A program made the position numbers and the translations under genes. Shown piece by piece: positions 5,986 through 11,883 of a DNA stretch of 12,662 nt. Within the stretch, counting starts at the first letter, position 1, and each line of letters starts with the position of its first letter. The notes under the pieces were generated by a model. It had not been told where the DNA came from. It worked only from the letters and a program-made list of their open reading frames with translations, and searched no databases. The stretch is taken from positions 1 through 12,662 of the forward strand of contig JAEYXM010000100.1 of the NCBI GenBank assembly GCA_023428465.1. Direction: 5' to 3'. This DNA is from Actinomycetes bacterium. Its GTDB lineage: Bacteria > Actinomycetota > Actinomycetes > Actinomycetales > Cellulomonadaceae.

Positions 5986-8727
5986 TCAGGCGTCGCCGCC
6001 CGCGTTGCCCGACGTCCCCGCGCGCACGTCGAGCAGCTGGTACCGCTCGACGGCCTGCGCGACTGCGTCCGCCGGCACCTCGCCGCGACGGGCCAGCAGC
6101 TGCAGCACCTTGACGGCCGTCGTCGGGCCATCGATGTGGAAGTGCCGCCGCGCCGCCGCACGCGTGTCGGAGAAGCCGAAGCCGTCCGCGCCGAGGGTGG
6201 CGTACTCGCCGGGGATCCATGCGCGCACCTGGTCGGCGAGCAGGTGGTTGTAGTCGCTCGTGGCCACGAACGGGCCCTGGGCGTCGCGGAGCTTCTCCGT
6301 GAGGTAGGCCGTGCGCGGCGGCTGGTCCGGGTGCAGGAACGTGTGCTCGTCCGCGGCGAGGCCGTCGCGACGGAGCTCGTTCCAGCTGGTCACCGACCAC
6401 ACCTCGGCCTGCACGCCCCAGTCGCGGGCGAGGATCTCGCGGGCCTCGAGCGCCCACGGGACGCCGACGCCGGACGCGAGGATCTGGGCACGCGGCCCGT
6501 CTCCATCCGCCGAGGCGATCTTGTGGATGCCCCGCAGGATGCCCTCGACGTCCACGTCCTCCGGCTCGGCGGGCTGCGGCATCGGCTCGTTGTAGACGGT
6601 CAGGTAGTACATGACGTCCGGGTCGCGGCCGTCGCCCTCGCCGTACATGCGCTGCAGGCCGTCCCGCACGATGTGCCGGATCTCGTAGGCGTACGCCGGG
6701 TCGTAGTGCACGACGGCCGGGTTCGTCTGCGCCAGCAACGGGGAGTGCCCGTCCGCGTGCTGCAGGCCCTCGCCCGTGAGCGTCGTGCGACCCGCAGTGG
6801 CCCCGATGAGGAAGCCCCGGGTCATCTGGTCGCCGGCCGCCCAGAACTGGTCGCCGGTCCGCTGGAAGCCGAACATCGAGTAGAAGATGTAGAACGGCAC
6901 GAGCGGCTGGCCGTGCGTCGCGTAGGCAGTGCCGGCGGCCTGGAACGCAGCCGCGGAGCCGGCCTCGTTGATGCCGGTGTGCAGGATCTGACCGGCCTCG
7001 GACTCCTTGTAGGAGAGCATCAGGTCCCGGTCGACCGCCAGGTAGTTCTGGCCGAGCGTGTTGAAGATCTTCGCCGTCGGGAAGATCGCGTCGAGCCCGA
7101 AGGTGCGTGCCTCGTCCGGGATGATCGGCACGATGCGATGGCCGAACTCCGGGTCCTTCATCAGGTCCTTGAGGAGTCGGACGAAGGCCATCGTGGACGC
7201 CACGTTCTGGCTGCCGGAGCCCTTCTTGATGACCTCGTAGGTCTTCTCCGGGGGCAGGACCACGGGCTCGTGCTTGGTCCGGCGCTCCGGGAGGAAGCCG
7301 CCGAGCGCTTGACGCCGCTGGATCATGTAGCGGATCGCCGGGTCGTCCGGGCCGGGGTGGAAGTACGGCGCGTTGTACGGGTCCTCCAGCGCCGCGTCCG
7401 GGATCGGCATCTGCAGCGTGTCGCGCAGGAGCTTCAGGTCGTCCGTCTTGAGCTTCTTCATCTGGTGCGTGGCGTTGCGCCCCGCGAAGCCCGAGCCGAG
7501 GACGTAGCCCTTGATCGTGTGCGCGAGGATCACCGTCGGCTGGCCCGTGGTCTGCGTCGCCGCGGAGTACGCCGCGTAGATCTTGCGGTAGTCGTGCCCA
7601 CCGCGGCGCAGCGCCCAGATCTCGTCGTCGGTCATCTTCTCGACGAGGGCCTTGGTGCGCGGGTCGCGCCCGAAGAAGTGCTCCCGGACGAACGCGCCGT
7701 TGTTGGCCTTGTACGTCTGGTAGTCGCCGTCGGGCGTGATGTTCATCAGGTTGACCAGCGCGCGGTCCTTGTCCGCGTTCAGCAGCGGGTCCCACTCGCG
7801 GCCCCAGATCGCCTTGATGACGTTCCAGCCCGCGCCGCGGAAGAAGGCCTCGAGCTCCTGGATGATCTTGCCGTTGCCGCGGACCGGGCCGTCGAGGCGC
7901 TGCAGGTTGCAGTTCACGACGAACGTCAGGTTGTCGAGCTGCTGCTGGGCTGCGAGCTGGAGCATGCCCCGGCTCTCCGGCTCGTCCATCTCACCGTCGC
8001 CGAGGAACGCCCACACACGCTGCTGCGAGGTGTCCTTGATCCCGCGGTTGTGCAGGTACTTGTTGACCCAGGCCTGGTAGATCGCCGACGCCGGGCCGAG
8101 CCCCATCGAGACGGTCGGGAACTCCCAGAAGTCCGGCATCAGGCGCGGGTGCGGGTAGGAGGAGAGACCGCCGCCCGGCACCGACACCTCCTGGCGGAAG
8201 GCGTCCAGCTGTGCCTCGGAGAGGCGGCCCTCGAGGAAGGCGCGTGCGTAGATGCCGGGTGCGGCGTGCCCCTGGAAGTAGACCTGGTCACCGCCGCCGG
8301 GGTGGTCCTTGCCGCGGAAGAAGTGGTTGAACCCGACCTCGTAGAGGGTCGCCACGGAGGCATAGGACGAGATGTGCCCGCCGACGCTGATCTGCGGACT
8401 CTGTGCGCGCGTGACCATGACCGCCGCGTTCCAGCGCATCCAGCGGCGGTACTGCCGCTCGAGCGCCTCGTCACCGGGGAAGTAGGGCTCCTGGTGCACG
8501 CCGATCGTGTTGACGTACGGGGTGACGAGCGACGTCGGCACGTTGACGTTCCGCTCACGCGCCCGGCGCAGCAGGCTCAGCAGCACGTAGCGGGCCCGTG
8601 GCCCGCCGCGGTCGTCCAGGAGCCCGTCGAAGGACTCGACCCACTCGGACGTCTCCTCGGGGTCGATGTCCGGGACCTGGCTGAGCAGGCCGTTGATCAG
8701 CGGGCCAGTCGTGTCACGTGCAGCCAC
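5986..8727 (-). CDS. aceE: pyruvate dehydrogenase E1 component, homodimeric type
   Basis: Thiamine-diphosphate enzyme that decarboxylates pyruvate and passes the acetyl group to the lipoyl domain of the E2 subunit, supplying acetyl-CoA. It has 913 residues, close to E. coli AceE (about 887) and typical for actinobacteria. The ThDP-binding motif is GDGEMDEPES from 243, ending at N272/N274 (VVNCNLQRLDG). Active-site histidines H118 (VGGHISS) and H154 (FQGHAAPG) correspond to E. coli His106 and His142. The pyrimidine and C-terminal transketolase-like domains are intact, with no frameshift. GTG 8727 is chosen for the ribosome binding site GAGGT 5 bases upstream. The E2 and E3 genes are not next to it, as is usual in this phylum. 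It is divergent from the DUF3052 gene and lies on the same strand as, and upstream of, fasR-fabDHPF. A candidate operator overlaps its promoter. Confidence 0.97.
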   Translation of the reverse strand: MAARDTTGPLINGLLSQVPDIDPEETSEWVESFDGLLDDRGGPRARYVLLSLLRRARERNVNVPTSLVTPYVNTIGVHQEPYFPGDEALERQYRRWMRWNAAVMVTRAQSPQISVGGHISSYASVATLYEVGFNHFFRGKDHPGGGDQVYFQGHAAPGIYARAFLEGRLSEAQLDAFRQEVSVPGGGLSSYPHPRLMPDFWEFPTVSMGLGPASAIYQAWVNKYLHNRGIKDTSQQRVWAFLGDGEMDEPESRGMLQLAAQQQLDNLTFVVNCNLQRLDGPVRGNGKIIQELEAFFRGAGWNVIKAIWGREWDPLLNADKDRALVNLMNITPDGDYQTYKANNGAFVREHFFGRDPRTKALVEKMTDDEIWALRRGGHDYRKIYAAYSAATQTTGQPTVILAHTIKGYVLGSGFAGRNATHQMKKLKTDDLKLLRDTLQMPIPDAALEDPYNAPYFHPGPDDPAIRYMIQRRQALGGFLPERRTKHEPVVLPPEKTYEVIKKGSGSQNVASTMAFVRLLKDLMKDPEFGHRIVPIIPDEARTFGLDAIFPTAKIFNTLGQNYLAVDRDLMLSYKESEAGQILHTGINEAGSAAAFQAAGTAYATHGQPLVPFYIFYSMFGFQRTGDQFWAAGDQMTRGFLIGATAGRTTLTGEGLQHADGHSPLLAQTNPAVVHYDPAYAYEIRHIVRDGLQRMYGEGDGRDPDVMYYLTVYNEPMPQPAEPEDVDVEGILRGIHKIASADGDGPRAQILASGVGVPWALEAREILARDWGVQAEVWSVTSWNELRRDGLAADEHTFLHPDQPPRTAYLTEKLRDAQGPFVATSDYNHLLADQVRAWIPGEYATLGADGFGFSDTRAAARRHFHIDGPTTAVKVLQLLARRGEVPADAVAQAVERYQLLDVRAGTSGNAGGDA

Positions 8728-8748
8728 CAGCTACCTCACCTCTCGTCC

Positions 8749-8777
8749 ACGCCGCGCCGCGCGGTCGACCGCGGCGT
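8749..8777 (-). repeat. hairpin in the aceE 5' leader
   Basis: ACGCCGCG (8749-8756) and CGCGGCGT (8770-8777) are exact reverse complements with a 13-base loop. An overlapping 14-base palindrome, CGCGGTCGACCGCG (8760-8773), offers a competing fold. It lies about 22 bases upstream of the aceE start, within the probable leader. No riboswitch class is recognised. Confidence 0.4.
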
Positions 8778-8817
8778 CGGGGTCCTGCGTCCGGCGCCGG
8801 TCGGCGTCGTCCTTCTG

Positions 8818-8842
8818 GGACCATGGTCCGTCGTAGGACCAT
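8818..8842 (-). promoter_or_regulatory. candidate operator of aceE with three alternating half-sites
   Basis: On the plus strand, GGACCATGGTCC (8818-8829) is a perfect 12-base palindrome. Its right half ATGGTCC (8823-8829) also forms an exact inverted repeat with GGACCAT (8836-8842) across GTCGTA. The outer half-site touches the proposed -10 box (8846-8841), so a bound protein would block initiation. Paired TGGTCC/GGACCA arms resemble sites of GntR-family (FadR/PdhR-like) repressors, but no such regulator is encoded here. Confidence 0.5.
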
Positions 8843-8870
8843 TCTCCCCCTCCTGGGGAGTGGAAGTCAC
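8841..8870 (-). promoter_or_regulatory. aceE: probable aceE promoter
   Basis: On the minus strand, GTGACT (8870-8865; 4 of 6 match to TTGACA) is followed after 18 bases by GAGAAT (8846-8841; 4 of 6 match to TATAAT). Transcription would begin near 8834, inside the candidate operator, leaving a leader of about 107 bases. The match is moderate. Confidence 0.4.
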
Positions 8871-9034
8871 ACATGTCCGCGCCTGTTCCCGCTGAGCGGA
8901 ATGTGGGCCGTTCGCCACGCCCGCACGCACAGTTGTGGCGTGGCGCTTGCCATCGAGTGGCCGGATGCTGTGGGCTACCAACACGATGCAGCGTGGTCCC
9001 GGCTCCCGGGCCGTCGAAGGAGGGTGCAGCAACG

Positions 9035-9457
9035 GTGGGATCGACCGAGGAGCTCGGCGGCACGGCAGGGGCGGGCAGGCTCGGTTTCGCCTCCGGTCAG
9101 GTCGTCCAGGAGTTCGGTTACGGAGACGACGTCGATGACGACCTGCGGGCCGGCATCGAGGAGATCGTCGGTGGTGAGCTGGTCGACGAGGACTACGACG
9201 ACGTGACCGACGGCGTCGTGCTCTGGTGGCGCGACGGTGACGGTGACCTGACCGATGCCCTGGTCGACGTGCGCGCGGCGCTCGACGACGGCGGGCTCAT
9301 CTGGCTGCTCACGCGCAAGGCCGGTCGCGACGGCCACGTGGGGCACAGCGACATCGAGGACGCGGCCACGACCGCCGGGCTGCACGCGACGAGCACGCTC
9401 TCGATCGCCCCCGACTGGTCCGCGACCCGGCTGGGCACGCGCGGCCGAGGGCGATGA
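9035..9457 (+). CDS. DUF3052 family protein
   Basis: Small acidic protein, 140 residues from GTG 9035, of the actinobacterial DUF3052 family. I recognise the core LGFASGQVVQEFGYGDDVDD, then the acidic stretch VDEDYDDVTDGVVLWW and the hydrophobic GGLIWLLTRKAG; the C-terminus ends in an Arg/Gly tail. No signal peptide or membrane segment is present. The start was chosen because GAAGGAGGG (9016-9024) lies 10 bases upstream and the family begins near here; an upstream ATG at 8873 would add 54 residues of unlike composition. Its stop overlaps the ATG of the peroxiredoxin by 4 bases (ATGA), so the two are probably translated together. It is divergent from aceE. From memory, mycobacterial homologues sit in the same order. 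Biochemical function is unknown to me. Confidence 0.88.
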   Translation: MGSTEELGGTAGAGRLGFASGQVVQEFGYGDDVDDDLRAGIEEIVGGELVDEDYDDVTDGVVLWWRDGDGDLTDALVDVRAALDDGGLIWLLTRKAGRDGHVGHSDIEDAATTAGLHATSTLSIAPDWSATRLGTRGRGR

Positions 9458-9924
9458 GCGCACCCACCCCGGTCCCACGGCCGGGGGACCCGGCACCCGA
9501 GCTGGTGCTGCCGGACACGCACGGCACGCCCGTGTCCCTCATCGGCCTGCGCGGCACGCCCGTCGTGCTCGTCTTCTTCCCGTTCGCGTTCACCGGCATC
9601 TGCACGGCCGAGGCGTGCGAGCTGCGGGACAACATCGAGGAGTTCGAGGCAGCCGGAGTGCGCCTGCTCGGCATCACGTGCGACACCAAGCAGGCGTTGC
9701 GGGCGTGGGCCGAGCAGGAGGGCTTCGGGTTCGACCTGCTCTCGGACTTCTGGCCCCACGGCGCGGCGGCCCGCTCCTACGGCGTCTTCGACGACGCCTC
9801 GGGCATGGCCGTGCGGGGCAGCTTCCTGATCGACGCGGACGGCATCGTGCGCTGGCAGGTCGTCAACGCACCCGGTCACGCCCGCGACCTCGGCGCGTAC
9901 CGGGCGGCGCTCGCAGCCCTGTGA
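9454..9924 (+). CDS. AhpE-type thiol peroxiredoxin
   Basis: Thioredoxin-fold peroxidase that reduces hydroperoxides in the cytoplasm. It has 156 residues, normal length. The peroxidatic site is T47-x2-C50 in PFAFTGIC, and the catalytic Arg is R121 (AVRGSFLID). A second cysteine, C55, lies five residues after C50 (C-x4-C), and a third is C76 (GITCDTKQ). Mycobacterial AhpE is described as one-cysteine, whereas C-x4-C is the resolving arrangement of PrxQ/BCP proteins, so this member may form an internal disulfide. The ATG at 9454 overlaps the DUF3052 stop by 4 bases, implying coupling. It converges on the SLH-protein gene with only 30 bases between stops. AhpE assignment fits the sequence and position; the symbol is left blank because a PrxQ-like label is possible. 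Confidence 0.92.
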   Translation: MSAPTPVPRPGDPAPELVLPDTHGTPVSLIGLRGTPVVLVFFPFAFTGICTAEACELRDNIEEFEAAGVRLLGITCDTKQALRAWAEQEGFGFDLLSDFWPHGAAARSYGVFDDASGMAVRGSFLIDADGIVRWQVVNAPGHARDLGAYRAALAAL

Positions 9925-9925
9925 G

Positions 9926-9946
9926 GGCCGCGGGCACCGCCCGGCC
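9926..9946. terminator. small hairpin between convergent peroxiredoxin and SLH-protein genes
   Basis: GGCC-(GC)-GGGC at 9926-9935 pairs with GCCCGGCC at 9939-9946, giving 8 bp with a 2-base bulge and a 3-base loop. It fills most of the 30-base gap between two convergent stop codons, so it could end both transcripts. No T-run is present. The role is inferred from position. Confidence 0.5.
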
Positions 9947-9954
9947 GTGGCTCG

Positions 9955-11613
9955 TCAGAGGAGCCCGGCGTCGATCGCCCGGAACAGGAAGGCCGCCATC
10001 GCCTGCCGCTCGATGAGCGCGCCGGGCCGGAAGGTGCCGTCGGGCCAGCCGGTCGTCACGCCGGTGTCGGCGAGCCACGCGATCTCGCCGCAGAACGCGC
10101 TTGCGGTCGTCACGTCCGTGAACGGGCCGCTGTCGCACACGGGGGCCTCGGCGCCCTCGGACAGCCGGTAGAGGAATGCCGCCATCGCCTCGCGGCTGAT
10201 GGGCTCGGACGGCCGGTAGGTGCCGTCCGCCCAGCCCGTGCTGATGCCGCCCTCGGCGAGCCAGGCGATCTCGCCGCAGAACGGGTGCTCTGCCAGGACG
10301 TCCTCGAACGGGGCGTCCGTGCACGCAGGCGCCGGGTCGTCGCCGTGCACCGCGCGATACAGGAACGCGGCCATCGCGTCGCGGTTCACGGGCGCTCGGT
10401 TGCGGAACGAGCCGTCGCTGTAGCCGCCGACGATGCCGTACTGGGCGAGCCAGAGGATCTCGTCGCCGAACGGGTCGTCGTCGTAGACGTCGTTGAGCAT
10501 GTCCGGGATGTAGTGCCCGGTGTCGCCGCCGAGCGCGGCGCCGGTCGCGTCGGTCAGGTAGATCAGGATGTCGCCGTAGCTCTGGTGCATGACGATCCCG
10601 TTCCCGACCGCCAGGACGACGTCGCGGACCTCGGCGGTGCGCACGGGCGTCGACGGCGCGTCGAGGTCGGTCCACGTGACCTGGCCGGCCTCGGCGTCGA
10701 AGAGGACGAGCGCGCCGTCGTCGAGGCTCCACATCGCGGCGTCGATCGTCAGCTGGCCCGGTGTCCCCGAGTACGGCGCGTCGAGCCAGCGTGCCGTACT
10801 GGTAGCCGTGACGCCGTCGTAGTGGCCCCGCCCCCAGACGACCCGTGTGCCGTCGATGCCGATGGCGCTCACGTAGGAGCTGGGCTCGTACTCGTGTCCC
10901 GTTCCCGCGTCGAGCAGGGTTGCCGAGCCGACGGGGCCGTCCGACCCGAGTGCAACGGTGTGCACCGCCGTGCGGTCGTGCCAGTCCTCCGACAACGACA
11001 AGTCGGTCCACAGCAGCAGGTCGTCCGTCAGCGCGATCTCGTGCTCGCCGTACTCGGTGAAGCCCGCGGGCCGGTCGACGAGGGCGTCGAGGTCGTACGC
11101 CTCGCCCGTCGCGCGGTCGTAGAGCGTGTAGTCGTTGTCCACGTCCCACACACCGGACCGGCCCACGACCCAGCTCTCCGTGAGGGCCTCGACGCCACCT
11201 CGCAGCCCGGCGTCCTCACCCCACTCGGGCAGCGTCTCGGTCCCGTCGGCCGCGCGGAGCACCAGCTGGCCGTCGACGGCGCGGACGTACGCGAACGTGC
11301 CCTCGTGCTCGGCGTAGGCCGCACCCATGAAGGTGCGGCCCACCAGCTCGCCCTCCCCGAAGGTGGTCGCGTCGCCGTCGTGGCTGAGCGGGCTGCGGTA
11401 GATCGTCGTCCGCTGGTAGTCGAAGCCCCAGTAGACGGCGTCGTCCGCGATGAGGCCGCCCGAGCCCGGGCCCCAGGCGAACACGACCTCGTCGGCGGCT
11501 GCAGCGGCCGTCGGTGCTGCGCTACCCGGCGGCGCCGCCACGGATGGCCCGGCAAAGGCCGTGACCGCCAGGGCGGTCGCTGTCAGTGCTGCGGTGGTGG
11601 TGCTTCGGTGCAT
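9955..11613 (-). CDS. secreted protein with propeller-like region and three C-terminal SLH-like repeats
   Basis: Exported protein of 552 residues. A Sec signal peptide is clear: MHRSTTTAAL, an Ala/Val-rich core, and a probable cut after VAA near 27. Residues about 41-370 are beta-rich, with repeating W/DG/D patterns resembling a WD40-like or beta-propeller fold; no catalytic motif was recognised. Three SLH-like repeats follow at about 371-424, 431-487 and 493-552. Each has E-I-x-WLA-x-x-G, G-x-x-DG-x-[FY]-R and R-x-x-MAAFL-[FY]-R, with a period near 62-63 residues that is also visible in the DNA. Repeats 2 and 3 each have two cysteines 15 residues apart (C431/C446, C493/C508); repeat 1 has none. 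SLH domains usually tether proteins to wall polymers, so cell-surface location is likely. ATG 11613 has GGAG about 6 bases upstream. Ligand or role of the propeller part is unknown. Confidence 0.9.
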   Translation of the reverse strand: MHRSTTTAALTATALAVTAFAGPSVAAPPGSAAPTAAAAADEVVFAWGPGSGGLIADDAVYWGFDYQRTTIYRSPLSHDGDATTFGEGELVGRTFMGAAYAEHEGTFAYVRAVDGQLVLRAADGTETLPEWGEDAGLRGGVEALTESWVVGRSGVWDVDNDYTLYDRATGEAYDLDALVDRPAGFTEYGEHEIALTDDLLLWTDLSLSEDWHDRTAVHTVALGSDGPVGSATLLDAGTGHEYEPSSYVSAIGIDGTRVVWGRGHYDGVTATSTARWLDAPYSGTPGQLTIDAAMWSLDDGALVLFDAEAGQVTWTDLDAPSTPVRTAEVRDVVLAVGNGIVMHQSYGDILIYLTDATGAALGGDTGHYIPDMLNDVYDDDPFGDEILWLAQYGIVGGYSDGSFRNRAPVNRDAMAAFLYRAVHGDDPAPACTDAPFEDVLAEHPFCGEIAWLAEGGISTGWADGTYRPSEPISREAMAAFLYRLSEGAEAPVCDSGPFTDVTTASAFCGEIAWLADTGVTTGWPDGTFRPGALIERQAMAAFLFRAIDAGLL

Positions 11614-11632
11614 CTCGGGCTCCGGGGATCAG

Positions 11633-11663
11633 GATCGCCACGGTGCGATCACTGACCCGTCAA
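11633..11663 (-). promoter_or_regulatory. candidate promoter and dyad upstream of the SLH-protein gene
   Basis: On the minus strand TTGACG (11663-11658) is a near-consensus -35 box. The -10 would fall near 11640, but no TANNNT is present. Instead there is an exact inverted repeat, GATCGC (11633-11638) and GCGATC (11645-11650), spaced by six bases over the place where polymerase would bind. This could be a repressor site. The -35 is the stronger part of the call. Confidence 0.3.
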
Positions 11664-11715
11664 CGTACGCCGCCGGCGATCCGTTGGGGGGCGCGTTTCG
11701 TGCGGCTGACGCCGG

Positions 11716-11721
11716 TAGGCT
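11716..11721 (+). promoter_or_regulatory. -10 box of the tRNA-Val gene
   Basis: TAGGCT fits the TANNNT pattern and lies 13 bases before the mature tRNA 5' end, allowing a short leader removed by RNase P. The -35 region (around 11692-11698, GCGTTTC) is weak. Confidence 0.5.
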
Positions 11722-11734
11722 GCGTACCCACATC

Positions 11735-11808
11735 GGGCCTGTAGCTCAGTTGGTCAGAGCGCCGCGCTTACACCGCGGAGGTCGTCGGTTCGAGACCGGC
11801 CGGGCCCA
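11735..11808 (+). tRNA. tRNA-Val, anticodon UAC
   Basis: A 74-base cloverleaf. The acceptor stem GGGCCTG pairs with CGGGCCC (one G-U), with discriminator A at 11808. The D stem is GCTC/GAGC. The anticodon stem is CCGCG/CGCGG around loop CTTACAC, giving anticodon TAC at 11769-11771, which reads GUA valine codons. The T stem is GTCGG/CCGGC with loop TTCGAGA. CCA is not encoded (the next bases are CG), so it must be added after transcription. It has its own -10 box upstream and a hairpin terminator downstream. No integrase or attachment-site duplication is seen beside it. Confidence 0.97.
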
Positions 11809-11815
11809 CGTTCAG

Positions 11816-11846
11816 GGCGAACCGCGCACCCACGCGGGGGTTCGCC
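11816..11846 (+). terminator. hairpin terminator after tRNA-Val
   Basis: GGCGAACC (11816-11823) pairs exactly with GGTTCGCC (11839-11846). Inside, GCG (11824-11826) pairs with CGC (11833-11835) around loop CACCCA, leaving a GGG bulge at 11836-11838. It begins 8 bases after the tRNA and ends 1 base before the proposed -35 box of the Nif3 gene. There is no T-run. Confidence 0.65.
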
Positions 11847-11847
11847 G

Positions 11848-11876
11848 CTGACCGGGGCCGCACGGCCCGGTAGCGT
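11848..11876 (+). promoter_or_regulatory. promoter of a leaderless Nif3-family transcript
   Basis: CTGACC (11848-11853) is a 4-of-6 match to TTGACA. After 17 bases comes TAGCGT (11871-11876), a TANNNT -10 box. Seven bases later is the GTG start codon at 11884, so transcription and translation would begin together. No ribosome binding site is present, which agrees with a leaderless message. Confidence 0.65.
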
Positions 11877-11883
11877 TCCCCGC

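Larger units (their letters stand above)
8728..9034. other. divergent control region between aceE and the DUF3052 gene
   Basis: This 307-base gap has no believable gene; short ORFs inside it have no family features. Moving away from aceE it holds: the aceE ribosome binding site; a leader hairpin (8749-8777); an operator-like cluster of GGACC half-sites (8818-8842); a probable aceE promoter (8841-8870) whose spacer contains the inverted repeat CTCCCC-N5-GGGGAG (8844-8860); a small dyad CCGCT-G-AGCGG near 8889-8899; and the DUF3052 ribosome binding site (9016-9024). For the plus strand, TTGCCA at 8947-8952 is a weak -35 candidate with no clear -10 partner. A SigR-type pair (GGAAT with GTT at 18-19 bases) was looked for and not found. 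Confidence 0.6.

Noticed and set aside
6136..8895. 919-codon open frame on the plus strand opposite aceE
   Set aside because: Nearly the full length of aceE in antisense; the translation is Val/Arg/Asp-rich with no domain, while the minus strand encodes intact AceE.
8898..8934. Possible SigR-type promoter (GGAAT and GTT) for the DUF3052-peroxiredoxin pair
   Set aside because: The two elements are 29 bases apart, against the 18-19 expected.
8873..9034. 54-residue N-terminal extension of the DUF3052 protein
   Set aside because: Composition is unlike the family and a strong GAAGGAGGG lies just before GTG 9035.
11735..11808. tRNA-Val as an integration site for a mobile element
   Set aside because: No integrase, no direct repeat of the tRNA 3' end and ordinary genes on both sides.
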